Counted from the stretch's first letter, positions 1 to 7,852 are shown. The stretch is 21,266 bases of DNA from Actinomycetes bacterium (GCA_023424135.1 JAFAEH010000321.1:1-21266); one strand, 5' to 3'. The notes: generated from the letters alone by a model not told the origin. Program-made: numbers and translations.

Positions 1-9
1 CTGCCGCCC

Positions 10-24
10 GGGGGGGGGGGGGGG
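10..24. repeat. G15 homopolymer at the window edge
   Basis: Fifteen consecutive G residues, then one C and six more G. No other homopolymer in the window comes close to this length. It lies at the very start of the window, downstream of the FKBP stop codon, so it interrupts no gene. It could be a real G-tract, but its position suggests a contig end where a hard GC-rich template caused sequencing or assembly to fail. The exact run length should not be trusted. Confidence 0.75.
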
Positions 25-25
25 C

Positions 26-43
26 GGGGGGCCCGGGGCCCCC
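26..43 (-). terminator. Possible GC hairpin downstream of the FKBP gene
   Basis: The sequence reads GGGGGC-CCGGG-GCCCCC with one extra G, giving a six-pair stem with a five-base loop about 20 bases past the FKBP stop. On the minus strand it is followed by a C-run, not a U-run. It may be a weak terminator or simply low-complexity GC sequence. Confidence 0.3.
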
Positions 44-63
44 GACGCGGCTGCGGCGTGAGG

Positions 64-468
64 TCAGCTCACGCCCACGATGTCGACGACGAACACGAGC
101 GTGTCGCCGCCCTTGATGCCGGCCTGCGGCACGCCGCGGTCGCCGTAGCCCAGGTGCGACGGGATGGACAGGAGCACGCGCGAGCCGACCTGCTGGCCGA
201 CGAGGCCCTCGTCCCAGCCGCTGATGACGGCTCCGACGCCGATGGGGAAGCTGATCGACGAGCCCCGGTCGAACGAGTTGTCGAACACGTTGCCCTGCCA
301 CGACTGGCCGAGGTAGTGCACCTCGATGTCCTGGCCGGCCTCGACGAGCTCGCCGTCGCCGCGGCTGAGCACCACGACCTCGAGCTCACCGGACGGCTGC
401 GCGTCCGGGAACGTGAGCGTGGGCTTGGTGCCGGGTGCGCCCGAGACCTCGGGCAGCGCTGCGGCCAT
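64..468 (-). CDS. FKBP-type peptidyl-prolyl cis-trans isomerase
   Basis: A 134-residue single-domain FKBP that catalyses cis-trans isomerisation of proline peptide bonds during protein folding. No signal peptide is visible, so it is probably cytoplasmic. The FKBP pocket residues can be read off: Tyr52 (VHYLG), Phe62-Asp63 (VFDNSFDRG), Phe74, Val81-Ile82, Trp85 (ISGWDEGL), Tyr108 (LGYGDRG) and Phe126 near the C-terminal beta strand. The ATG is preceded by AGGAGA at seven bases, which fixes the start. The reading frame stays open upstream for hundreds of bases, but that extension is a shadow of the esterase gene. Single-domain FKBPs of this length are common in actinobacteria, where they often sit near proteasome genes, but no such genes are present here. 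Confidence 0.95.
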   Translation of the reverse strand: MAAALPEVSGAPGTKPTLTFPDAQPSGELEVVVLSRGDGELVEAGQDIEVHYLGQSWQGNVFDNSFDRGSSISFPIGVGAVISGWDEGLVGQQVGSRVLLSIPSHLGYGDRGVPQAGIKGGDTLVFVVDIVGVS

Positions 469-578
469 GTCGGTTCTCCTTCGGTGGATGACAGTGCCGG
501 ACCATCCTGCCCTGCCGCGGGCGCACCCGCCGACCGGCGGCGCACGACCCCGTCGGGCCCCGGCCGGCCGTCGCCCCG

Positions 579-1574
579 TCAGCCCGCCAGCACACCCTTC
601 AGCCACGCGAGCTGCACGTCGAGCTGCACGCCCTGCCCGCCCTCGTGCTGGTTGAACTCGTACACCTCGATCGCGGGGGTGCCGGCGCCGCCGAGCGCCC
701 CGTAGTGGTTGCGCGCCGCGAACACGGTCGACGGCGGGCAGATCGGGTCGCGCAGCGCGACGCTGAACAGCGCCGGGGCCGTCGCCCGACGCCCGAGGTG
801 CACGCCGTCGAGGTAGGACAGCGTGCGCATCGCCTGCTCGGCGTGCCCCCGGTGCACCGCCAGGTACGTGACGACCTCGTGGTACGGGTCGGAGTCGGTG
901 ACCGCGAGCGCCCGCGGGAAGTGGCACAGGAACGGCACGTCGGGCATGACGGCGACCAGGTCGGGCACCAGCCCGCCGACCGCGAGCGCGATGCCACCGC
1001 CCTGGCTCGCACCCGTGACCGCGACGCGCGACGCGTCGACGCCCGGCAGCGCGCGCACGGCCTCGACCGCACGCACACCGTCGGTGAACACGCGCCGGTA
1101 GTAGTGGTCCGCGGGGTCGAGGATCCCGCGCGTCATGAACCCGGGCGCCTGCGGGCCCGAGCCCGCCGGGTCCGGGGTGTCGCCGCCGGTCCCCCACCGC
1201 GACCCCTGGCCGCGCGTGTCCATGAGCAGGTGCACGTACCCGGCGGCCGCCCACGCGAGGTGCTCGTGCGGGCGACCACGTCCACCGCCGTAGCCGATGA
1301 ACTCGACGACGGCCGGCAGCGACGACCCGTCGTGCGCCGATCCCGCCGGGCGGGTGACCCACGCCTTGACCGGGTGCCCGCCGAACCCGGCGAACGTCAC
1401 GTCCTCGACGTCGACGAGCGTCAGACCGGCGTCGAACGCCTCGCGGCGCACGTCGAGGTCGACACCGCGGGCCTCCGCGAGCGTCGAGGCCCAGAACGCG
1501 TCGAGGTCGGCGGGCTCGTCGAGGTCGGGCAGGTAGCGCTCGAGCTCGGGCAGGGGCAGGTCGTACAGCGCCAT
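579..1574 (-). CDS. CE7-family acetylxylan esterase / cephalosporin-C deacetylase
   Basis: A 331-residue alpha/beta hydrolase of the AXE1 (CE7) family, which removes acetyl groups from xylo-oligosaccharides and other small acetylated molecules. The catalytic triad is visible: Ser190 in GASQGG, Asp276 in LRDPICPP and His310 in NQHEGG. Tyr95 in the GYGGG loop matches the oxyanion-hole region of the family, and the RGQGSRWG segment (residues 121-128) is also characteristic. The length is normal for CE7. There is no signal peptide, as expected for this intracellular family, which acts on imported acetylated oligosaccharides. A GGAGG lies 11-12 bases before the ATG, a rather long spacing. It fits a plant-polysaccharide-using host. 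No transporter or glycosidase is adjacent, so the physiological substrate is inferred. Confidence 0.93.
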   Translation of the reverse strand: MALYDLPLPELERYLPDLDEPADLDAFWASTLAEARGVDLDVRREAFDAGLTLVDVEDVTFAGFGGHPVKAWVTRPAGSAHDGSSLPAVVEFIGYGGGRGRPHEHLAWAAAGYVHLLMDTRGQGSRWGTGGDTPDPAGSGPQAPGFMTRGILDPADHYYRRVFTDGVRAVEAVRALPGVDASRVAVTGASQGGGIALAVGGLVPDLVAVMPDVPFLCHFPRALAVTDSDPYHEVVTYLAVHRGHAEQAMRTLSYLDGVHLGRRATAPALFSVALRDPICPPSTVFAARNHYGALGGAGTPAIEVYEFNQHEGGQGVQLDVQLAWLKGVLAG

Positions 1575-1676
1575 CGCAGGTGGTCCTCCGCAGGGGTCTG
1601 CCCGGGGCCGGGCGCACCGATGCTAACGCCCCCGCGGGCTCGCACCGGGCACCGGTGGTCCCGGGTCGCGGCAGGT

Positions 1677-1694
1677 CGACGACGCCCGTCGTCG
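1677..1694 (-). terminator. Hairpin terminator after the cbs gene
   Basis: A perfect seven-pair stem (CGACGAC / GTCGTCG) with a GCCC tetraloop starts five bases after the cystathionine beta-synthase stop codon. It lacks a U-tract, as is common for high-GC actinobacterial terminators. Confidence 0.5.
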
Positions 1695-1698
1695 CACG

Positions 1699-3105
1699 TC
1701 AGCGGGCCAGGAACCCGAGCAGGTCGTGCCGCGTCAGGACACCCACGGGCCGCCCGTCGTCGACGACCATGAGCGCGTCCGCCTTCTCCAGCGCGGCGCG
1801 TGCGGCGTCGACCGGCTCACCGGAGCCGATCAGCGGCAGCGGTGCCGTCATGTGCGCCTCGACGCGGTCGGCGAGCGACGCGGCGCCGGAGAACACCGCG
1901 TCCAGCAGCTCGCGCTCGCTCACGGCGCCGGCGACCTCGCCGATCATCACGGGCGGCTCGGCACCGACCACCGGCATCTGCGAGACGCCGTACTCGCGCA
2001 GGATCTCGATCGCGTCACGCACGGTCTCGTTGGGGTGCGTGTGCACCAGCGCGGGCAGGCCGCCGTCCTTGGTGCGCAGCACGTCCGCGACCGTCGCGCC
2101 CTCGCCGCCCGCGAGGAACCCGTACGAGCGCATCCACGAGTCGTTGAAGATCTTCGACATGTACCCGCGGCCGCTGTCGGGCAGGATCACGACGTAGACG
2201 GCACGCTCGGCCGCCGCGGGGTCCGCGTCCTGCAGCGCACGTGCGTGCCGCAGCGTCGCCTCCACGGCCATGCCGCACGAGCCGCCGACCAGCAGACCCT
2301 CCTCACGCGCGAGGCGCCGGGTCATCGCGAACGAGTCGGCGTCCGAGACGGGGATGATCTCGTCCGGCACGTCCGGGTCGTACGCCGACGGCCAGAAGTC
2401 CTCCCCGACACCCTCGACGAGGTACGGCCGTCCGTCACCGCCTGAGTAGACCGAGCCCGCGGGGTCGGCACCGACGACGACCACACGGCCCCCGTCCGCC
2501 GCCGGACGCTGCGCCGACGCGTCGTGCAGGAACCGGCCCGTGCCGGTGATGGTGCCGCCCGTGCCGACACCCGCGACGAGGTGCGTGATGCGCCCCGCGG
2601 TGTCGGCCCAGATCTCGGGGCCCGTGCTGGCGTAGTGGCTCGCGGGGCCGTTCGGGTTGGCGTACTGGTTGGGCTTCCACGCACCCGGCGTCTCGCGGGT
2701 GATGCGGTCCGAGACCGAGTAGTACGAGTCCGGGTGGTCGGGCGGGACGGCCGTCGGGGTCACGACGACCTCGGCGCCGTACGCGCGCAGCACGTCGCGC
2801 TTGTCCTGGCTCACCTTGTCCGGGCACACGAAGACGCAGCGGTACCCCTTGCGCTGCGCGACGAGCGCGAGACCGACCCCGGTGTTGCCGGACGTGGGTT
2901 CGACGATCGTGCCGCCCGGCTGCAGCTCGCCGGAGGCCTCGGCGGCCTCGATCATGCGCAGCGCGATGCGGTCCTTCACGGACCCACCGGGGTTGAGGTA
3001 CTCGACCTTCGCCAGGATCGTGGCGCTCAGGCCTGCGGTGACGGACGTGAGCCGCACGAGCGGGGTGCCGCCGACGAGCTCGGAGATGTGCTGGGCGTAC
3101 TTCAC
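1699..3105 (-). CDS. cbs: Cystathionine beta-synthase with C-terminal CBS-domain pair
   Basis: A 468-residue PLP enzyme that condenses serine with homocysteine to cystathionine (reverse transsulfuration). The fold-type II catalytic domain covers roughly residues 1-320, with the Schiff-base lysine Lys44 in GGSVKDR, the substrate loop TSGNTG (71-76) and the phosphate-binding GTGGT (181-185). A pair of CBS domains fills roughly 340-468, a regulatory module seen in cystathionine beta-synthases but not in plain cysteine synthases. There is no N-terminal haem-binding extension. I chose the GTG start at 3105 because AGAGGA lies about seven bases upstream and the protein then begins at the conserved ISELVGGTPLV region; the frame itself stays open to 3240. 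The upstream lipoprotein stop is only 13 bases away, so the two are probably co-transcribed. No cystathionine lyase gene is adjacent. Confidence 0.94.
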   Translation of the reverse strand: MKYAQHISELVGGTPLVRLTSVTAGLSATILAKVEYLNPGGSVKDRIALRMIEAAEASGELQPGGTIVEPTSGNTGVGLALVAQRKGYRCVFVCPDKVSQDKRDVLRAYGAEVVVTPTAVPPDHPDSYYSVSDRITRETPGAWKPNQYANPNGPASHYASTGPEIWADTAGRITHLVAGVGTGGTITGTGRFLHDASAQRPAADGGRVVVVGADPAGSVYSGGDGRPYLVEGVGEDFWPSAYDPDVPDEIIPVSDADSFAMTRRLAREEGLLVGGSCGMAVEATLRHARALQDADPAAAERAVYVVILPDSGRGYMSKIFNDSWMRSYGFLAGGEGATVADVLRTKDGGLPALVHTHPNETVRDAIEILREYGVSQMPVVGAEPPVMIGEVAGAVSERELLDAVFSGAASLADRVEAHMTAPLPLIGSGEPVDAARAALEKADALMVVDDGRPVGVLTRHDLLGFLAR

Positions 3106-3118
3106 ACCGCCGATCCTC

Positions 3119-3955
3119 TCATCGTCCCGGCACGGGCAACGGGGTGCCGACCAGCTCCTCGATCTCCGCGAGGTCCACGCCCTGGCCCCAGTGCGAGTAG
3201 AACGTCGTCGACGTGCCCGTGTAGGTCTGCCCGTCGCCACCGACCGTGTCGCCGGTCACGTCGAGCCGGACCGTCGGGCCGGGGACGTCCGTCCAGACCA
3301 CGAAGTCGGTCGTCGTCATGGTGGTCCCCGGGAACGGCTCGAACGGGACGTCCGCCCGGAGGGGCCACAGCGACGTCGTCACGCCGTCGGCCAGCTCGAC
3401 CTCGGTGCGCTCACCGACCGTGAACCCCGGCGCCACGGCGATCATCGCGTACGTCATCTCGGGTGAGCTCGTGGAGCGGTACCCGTCGACGCCGTCCGCC
3501 GCCACCATCTGCTCGGTGGTGCCGCCGGGATCCGCCTGCACCCACCCCTCGTCCCCGTTCAACCACCCCGAGTCGGGCATCACGACCACGGCCGGCTCAC
3601 CCTCGCGCGTGCCGATCGCGTACAGCCCTCCGTCGACCAGCGCCCAGCTCTGCTCGGCGACGTGCCCGGGCAGCCGCATCTCGAGGTGACCGCTGCCGGC
3701 GGCGACGAGGAAGTCGGTGAGGCACGCGGCCAGGTCGGCGCTCGCGATCCGCGCACCCTCCTCGAGGGTGATCGCGGCGCACGACGCGGGCGACACCACG
3801 TCCGGCCCCCCGGAAGGCGCCTCTTCTGGCCCGGCCCCGGGCACGGAGCCCCCGACCGCAGGGGACGTGGACGTCGCAGCACCCGGCGTCCCGTCCCCGC
3901 ACGCCGTCAGGAGCAGGAGCACGGCGACGGCGGGCAGCGAGCGGGACGGACGCAT
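3119..3955 (-). CDS. Putative lipoprotein of unknown function
   Basis: A 278-residue predicted lipoprotein. The N-terminus is MRPSR followed by a hydrophobic stretch and the lipobox LTAC, with Cys19 as the lipidation site, then a Gly/Ser/Pro-rich tether to about residue 50. The globular part has two cysteines (CAAITLEEGARIASADLAAC region) that may form a disulfide. Its C-terminal part alternates beta-like segments and ends in a TTFYSHWGQGVDL motif, which loosely recalls LppX/LprG/LolA-like lipoproteins. That resemblance is an impression, not a demonstrated homology. The ATG at 3955 was chosen over the upstream in-frame start at 4039 because it gives a proper signal peptide and has GGAGG ten bases upstream. 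It overlaps the ribosome-binding region of cbs and probably forms an operon with it. Confidence 0.8.
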   Translation of the reverse strand: MRPSRSLPAVAVLLLLTACGDGTPGAATSTSPAVGGSVPGAGPEEAPSGGPDVVSPASCAAITLEEGARIASADLAACLTDFLVAAGSGHLEMRLPGHVAEQSWALVDGGLYAIGTREGEPAVVVMPDSGWLNGDEGWVQADPGGTTEQMVAADGVDGYRSTSSPEMTYAMIAVAPGFTVGERTEVELADGVTTSLWPLRADVPFEPFPGTTMTTTDFVVWTDVPGPTVRLDVTGDTVGGDGQTYTGTSTTFYSHWGQGVDLAEIEELVGTPLPVPGR

Positions 3956-4009
3956 GCGGAAGGTTCCTCCAAGCGGATGACGATGCCGGAAAGATGGCGG
4001 TCTGTCGGC

Positions 4010-4015
4010 TAACCT
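4010..4015 (+). promoter_or_regulatory. Possible -10 element for the zinc-ribbon gene
   Basis: TAACCT fits the actinobacterial TAnnnT -10 pattern and lies in the divergent gap between the lipoprotein and zinc-ribbon genes, about 60 bases before the GTG start. No convincing -35 is visible. Confidence 0.25.
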
Positions 4016-4077
4016 CGCCGAGCGCGGGACGCGCGTCAAGCACAGGGTGGGCGGTTGCCCGACGACGAGGAGCGAAC

Positions 4078-4716
4078 GTGACCGAGGCAGTGCCGTTCAC
4101 CGACAACATCAGGGACCTGTCGAACCACGACGGGTACCAGTTCGAGTTCCGCTGCGAGCGGTGCGGCAACGGCTACCGCTCGGCGTTCCAGCGCGACCTG
4201 CTCGAGGCGGGCCAAGGCATCGCCCGAGGGCTCGGCAGCCTGCTGGGTGGACGCTTCTCGCAGCTCTCGAGTGCCGCGGGCAGCATGCTCGACCGCGGGA
4301 CCAACTCGGCCGCCAAGGACCGGGCGTTGCGCCAGGCCGTCGCCCGGATCGCCGACCGGTTCCACCAGTGCCGCGGGTGCGGTCAGTGGGTCTGCGGTGA
4401 CGTGTGCTGGAACGACGAGGTGGGTCAGTGCGCGCGCTGCTCCCCGGTGATGTCCGAGCAGCTCGCCCAGCTCCAGGCGGACGCGCGACGCACCCAGATC
4501 ATCGAGCGGCTCAGCACGACCGACCTGCTGGGCGGGGCCGACCTGCGGACGCAGTCGGTGCCACGGTGCCCGGGGTGCGGCGCCCAGACGGGCGGAGGCA
4601 GGTTCTGCCAGGAGTGCGGCTGCGCCCTGGCCGCCGAGCGCACGTGCGGCGGGTGCTCGGCGACGAACCCGGCGTCGTCGAAGTTCTGCAGCGAGTGCGG
4701 GGCGCCCGCCGCCTGA
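4078..4716 (+). CDS. Multi-zinc-ribbon protein of unknown function
   Basis: A 212-residue protein with several treble-clef or zinc-ribbon cysteine clusters. Cys26/Cys29 (CERCG) begin the N-terminal part. Cys98/101/106/110 and Cys118/121 form a central cluster (CRGCGQWVCGDVC and CARC). Cys164/167/177/180 and Cys190/193/204/207 form two tandem CxxC-x9-10-CxxC ribbons of the double-zinc-ribbon (DZANK-like) type. Between the first and second clusters is a Gly/Leu/Ser-rich segment (about 41-75, AGQGIARGLGSLLGG) that could be an amphipathic or membrane-associating helix. GAGGAG lies about six bases before the GTG start. Such proteins may bind nucleic acid or act as metal-dependent scaffolds; no catalytic motif is visible. 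It is followed by a strong terminator shared with the convergent neighbour. Confidence 0.85.
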   Translation: MTEAVPFTDNIRDLSNHDGYQFEFRCERCGNGYRSAFQRDLLEAGQGIARGLGSLLGGRFSQLSSAAGSMLDRGTNSAAKDRALRQAVARIADRFHQCRGCGQWVCGDVCWNDEVGQCARCSPVMSEQLAQLQADARRTQIIERLSTTDLLGGADLRTQSVPRCPGCGAQTGGGRFCQECGCALAAERTCGGCSATNPASSKFCSECGAPAA

Positions 4717-4730
4717 CCACCGCGGCTCCA

Positions 4731-4773
4731 CGCGCGACGGCGCCCCGCCGGGCAGGCGGGGCGCCGTCGCGCG
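4731..4773. terminator. Perfect 19-bp bidirectional terminator hairpin
   Basis: The arms 4731-4749 and 4755-4773 are perfectly complementary over 19 pairs, with a five-base GGGCA loop. It lies exactly between the convergent zinc-ribbon (+) and Bax-inhibitor-like (-) genes and should stop transcription from both sides. No T-tract follows on either side. Confidence 0.85.
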
Positions 4774-4797
4774 GTCCGGGGCGGGATGCGCCCGAGG

Positions 4798-5631
4798 TCA
4801 GTTGTCCCCGCGCAGGATCGCCAGCAGGCGCAGCAGCTCGAGGTACAGCCAGACGAGCGTGACGATGAGGCCGAAGGCGGCCGACCACGCGAAGATCTTC
4901 GGCACACCGCCGTCGACACCACGCTTGATGGAGTCGAAGTCCATGATGAGGCTCGCGGCGGCCAGGCCGACGGCGACGAGGCCGACGGCGACACCGAGCC
5001 ACCCGGAGCGCAGCGGGCCGAAGTCGCCGCCACCGACGCCGAACAGCATGAGGACGACGTTGAGCAGCGAGTACACGAGGTACCCGACGAGCCCGATGAG
5101 CACCGCGCGCCGGAACTTGGGCGTCACCCGGACCTTGCCGGAGCGGAACAGCACGAGCGCGACCGCGAACACCGACAGCGTCGCGAGCACGGCCTGCCCG
5201 ACGATGCCGTTGTAGAACGACTCGTAGAAGGCGCTGATCCCGCCGACGAACACGCCCTGCGCGACCGTGTACAGCGTGATGAGCGCCGGGCTGGGGGTCT
5301 TCTTGAACGCGTTGACCAGGCCGAGGACGAGCCCGACGACCGCACCGATGATCCAGAGCCCCGGGGCGAGCGTCCACGTGGCCGCCGCGACCACGACGAG
5401 CAGCGCGAACAGCCCACCGGTCTTGACGATGACGTCGTCGTACGTCAGGCGGCCCGTGTCCCGCGGTGTCGCGGTGGGCGCGTCGTACATCTGCTCGAGG
5501 GTCGCCGCGTCGGCGGCCTGCGCGCCGGGCGTGCCCCACGCGGGCGCCTGCGCGACACCGCCCTGCTGACGGCCGCGCTGCTGGCGCGGGTCCCCGAAGA
5601 CGGGACTGTTGCTGAAGACGGGGTTGCTCAT
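4798..5631 (-). CDS. Bax inhibitor-1 / YccA family membrane protein
   Basis: A 277-residue integral membrane protein of the bacterial BI-1 family (Bax1-I, YccA/YetJ-like). An N-terminal cytoplasmic region of about 70 residues is rich in Gln, Gly and Pro (GDPRQQRGRQQGG). Seven hydrophobic segments follow from about residue 70 to the end, including LFALLVVVAAATWTLA, WIIGAVVGLVLGLV and IFAWSAAFGLIVTLVWLYLELL. The conserved family motif SLIMDFDSI lies before the final segments, and the chain ends in a charged LRGDN tail. Family members are implicated in pH-sensitive calcium leak or in modulating FtsH proteolysis; the role here is not shown. AGGAGA lies seven bases upstream of the ATG. It is transcribed alone, divergent from the ABC operon and ended by a shared hairpin. 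Confidence 0.93.
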   Translation of the reverse strand: MSNPVFSNSPVFGDPRQQRGRQQGGVAQAPAWGTPGAQAADAATLEQMYDAPTATPRDTGRLTYDDVIVKTGGLFALLVVVAAATWTLAPGLWIIGAVVGLVLGLVNAFKKTPSPALITLYTVAQGVFVGGISAFYESFYNGIVGQAVLATLSVFAVALVLFRSGKVRVTPKFRRAVLIGLVGYLVYSLLNVVLMLFGVGGGDFGPLRSGWLGVAVGLVAVGLAAASLIMDFDSIKRGVDGGVPKIFAWSAAFGLIVTLVWLYLELLRLLAILRGDN

Positions 5632-5859
5632 GCGCGTTCTCCTGGTCGTGTCCGGCCGGGGAAAGATCTGTCGACGTCACCCTCAACGTAGCGGGTGGCC
5701 CGGACGTTCCCCACCGGGCACGACCCTGAGCCGCGCACCGTCGCGTCTCGTTCTCGCGGATGAGGCGCGCCGGCCAGGATCGGTCGCCGGAGGGTCCCGC
5801 CGCGACGCGCACGGGCATAGCGTCGTCCTCATGACATCAGCGCGACGCCAGGGGACGAC

Positions 5860-6828
5860 ATGATCGAGGCGCACGGACTGACCAAGAGGTACGGCAGCAA
5901 GACCGCCGTCGACGGCATCGACTTCACGGTCCGGCCCGGCCGGGTGACCGGCTTCCTCGGGCCGAACGGCGCAGGCAAGTCGACGACGATGCGCATGATC
6001 GTCGGCCTCGACCGCCCGACCGCCGGCACCGTCACGGTGCAGGGCAAGCCGTACGCGCAGCTGCGCGCACCCCTCACCGAGGTGGGCGCCCTGCTCGAGG
6101 CCAAGGCGGTGCACCCCGGGCGGTCGGCGCGCAACCACCTGCGCGGGCTCGCCGCGACGCACGGGCTGGGCAACAAGCGGGTCGACGAGGTCATCGAGCT
6201 CGCGGGTCTCGGCTCCGTCGCGTCCAAGCGCGTCAAGGGGTTCTCGCTCGGCATGGGGCAGCGCCTCGGCATCGCCGCGGCGCTGCTGGGCGACCCGCAC
6301 ACGCTGATCCTCGACGAGCCCGTCAACGGCCTCGACCCCGAGGGTGTGCGCTGGGTGCGCGGCCTGGCCAAGCACCTCGCGTCGGAGGGCCGCACGGTCT
6401 TCCTGTCCTCCCACCTCATGAGCGAGGTCGCGGTGACGGCCGACGACCTGCTCGTGATCGGGCGCGGGCGCATCGTCGCCGCCGGCCCGGTGGACGACGT
6501 GGTCGCCCGCGCGACCACCACGACGGTGCGTGTGCGCAGCCCTCAGGCCGGCGACCTCGCGGCGCTGCTGTCCGGCCCGCAGACGACGGTGGACTCGCTC
6601 GAGCCCGGGCTGATCGAGGTCCGCGGACCGTCGGCGGCCGAGGTCGGTGAGCTCGCGGCGTCCCGAGGGTTCGTCCTGCACGAGCTCACGCCCGTCAGCG
6701 GCTCCCTCGAGCAGGCGTACATGACGCTGACGTCCGACGAGGTCGAGTACCGCTCGAGCGTCGGCGACCAGACCACCCCGACCGCCGGTGCGAGCACCGG
6801 CACGACGACGCCGGAGGCGGACCGATGA
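5860..6828 (+). CDS. ABC transporter ATP-binding protein
   Basis: A 322-residue ATPase subunit of an ABC-2 type exporter (DrrA/CcmA-like). Walker A is GPNGAGKST (34-42), the signature loop is FSLGMGQR (128-135) in the variant form common to this subfamily, and Walker B is LILDEPVNGLD (149-159). A switch histidine follows in FLSSHLMSE. The C-terminal roughly 100 residues form the accessory region typical of the subfamily and end in a Thr/Gly-rich tail. The ATG has AGGGGA six bases upstream. Its stop overlaps the permease start (ATGA), so the two are translationally coupled. The family exports antibiotics, lipids or other hydrophobic compounds; the substrate cannot be read from the sequence. 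Confidence 0.95.
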   Translation: MIEAHGLTKRYGSKTAVDGIDFTVRPGRVTGFLGPNGAGKSTTMRMIVGLDRPTAGTVTVQGKPYAQLRAPLTEVGALLEAKAVHPGRSARNHLRGLAATHGLGNKRVDEVIELAGLGSVASKRVKGFSLGMGQRLGIAAALLGDPHTLILDEPVNGLDPEGVRWVRGLAKHLASEGRTVFLSSHLMSEVAVTADDLLVIGRGRIVAAGPVDDVVARATTTTVRVRSPQAGDLAALLSGPQTTVDSLEPGLIEVRGPSAAEVGELAASRGFVLHELTPVSGSLEQAYMTLTSDEVEYRSSVGDQTTPTAGASTGTTTPEADR

Positions 6829-7685
6829 GCACCACGACCTCCCACCGCGCACCCGCCGCGAGCGGCACGACGTCCGCGCGCGTCTCGTTCCCGCGGGTCG
6901 TGCGCTCCGAGTGGCTCAAGCTGTGGACGGTGCGCTCGACGTACTGGACCATCGGCACGACGCTCGCCGTCCTCGGTCTGCTGGCGCTCGCGATGGCCGT
7001 GTCCATCAACGCGTTCCCCGAGCAGATGGAGCAGGGCGCGGGGTCCACGGACGTCTCGATCGTCCCGTACATGGTGCTCGCACCGGGGCAGATCTTCGGC
7101 GCACTCGTCCTGGTCGTCCTCGCCGCGCTGGTCGTCACGGGCGAGTACGGCACCGGGCAGATCCGGTCGACGCTCACCGCGGTGCCGACGCGTCTGCCGG
7201 TGCTGTGGGCCAAGGCCCTGGTCATCGCGGTCGTCACGTTCCTGACGGCAGCGGTCGGCACCGCGCTGTCGCTGCTCATCGCGGGCCTCGTGGCCGATGT
7301 GCAGGTCGACTGGTCCGACGCCGAGACGGTCCGCATCGTGCTGGGCACGCCCCTGTACATCGCGACCGTCGCGCTGCTGGGCTTCGCGGTCGGCGCCCTG
7401 CTGCGCAACACCGCCGCCACCATCGCGATCGTCATCGGCTTCGTGCTCGTCATCGAGAGCGTGCTCAACCTCATCTCGTGGAAGCCGCTCGAGTGGGTCC
7501 GCCCGTTCCTGCCGTCGTCCGCGGGTGCGCGCGTCGCGACCCCGGAGGCGCTGCTCGAGCAGACGAACCAGATGACGGCCCAGGCCGTCGACCTCGGGCC
7601 GTGGGAGGGGTACGCGGTGCTCGCCGGCTGGGTCGTCGTCTTCGTCGTGCTGGCCGCCGTGCGGCTGCGCACGCGCGACGCCTGA
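6825..7685 (+). CDS. ABC-2 type transporter permease
   Basis: A 286-residue membrane subunit that pairs with the ATPase immediately upstream. After a Ser/Thr/Ala-rich N-terminus comes RSEWLKLWTVRSTYW, the cytoplasmic elbow typical of ABC-2 permeases that precedes the first membrane span. About six spans follow, including TIGTTLAVLGLLALAMAV, IFGALVLVVLAALVVTGEYG, ALVIAVVTFLTAAVG, ATVALLGFAVGALL, AIVIGFVLVIESVL and VLAGWVVVFVVLAAV. The GEYGTGQIRSTLTAVPTR stretch is a characteristic loop of this family. Translation starts inside the ATPase stop codon (ATGA). A GC-rich hairpin follows, so the operon appears to contain only these two genes. Confidence 0.93.
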   Translation: MSTTTSHRAPAASGTTSARVSFPRVVRSEWLKLWTVRSTYWTIGTTLAVLGLLALAMAVSINAFPEQMEQGAGSTDVSIVPYMVLAPGQIFGALVLVVLAALVVTGEYGTGQIRSTLTAVPTRLPVLWAKALVIAVVTFLTAAVGTALSLLIAGLVADVQVDWSDAETVRIVLGTPLYIATVALLGFAVGALLRNTAATIAIVIGFVLVIESVLNLISWKPLEWVRPFLPSSAGARVATPEALLEQTNQMTAQAVDLGPWEGYAVLAGWVVVFVVLAAVRLRTRDA

Positions 7686-7706
7686 GGGGCGTCCGCGCCA
7701 CACCGA

Positions 7707-7749
7707 CGCGGCGCACCGACGTCCTGGAGGGGGGCGGCGGTGCGCCGCG
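7707..7749 (+). terminator. Hairpin terminator after the ABC operon
   Basis: The arms CGCGGCGCACCG (7707-7718) and CGGTGCGCCGCG (7738-7749) form a perfect 12-pair stem with a 19-base loop, 21 bases beyond the permease stop. It has no U-tract. Confidence 0.5.
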
Positions 7750-7852
7750 GCGTCATGTGCGGGCGCGGCGACGGCCCAGCGCACCAGACCGGCCCGGCGC
7801 CGCGCCCGCTCACCGACCGGACGGCCCGGGCGCCCCGACCCCGACGGCTCCC

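Noticed and set aside
521..543. Terminator in the gap after the CE7 esterase gene
   Set aside because: Only a CCGCC/GGCGG five-pair stem is present, which is expected by chance at this GC content.
64..1617. A fused 517-residue esterase-FKBP protein
   Set aside because: The upstream part of this open frame is a shadow of the CE7 esterase in another frame; the FKBP has its own ATG and Shine-Dalgarno at 468.
4001..4017. Second iron box near GGCTAACCTCG
   Set aside because: Only one half of the 19-bp consensus matches; about 10 of 19 positions agree overall, and neither adjacent gene has an iron role. It is better read as a -10 region.
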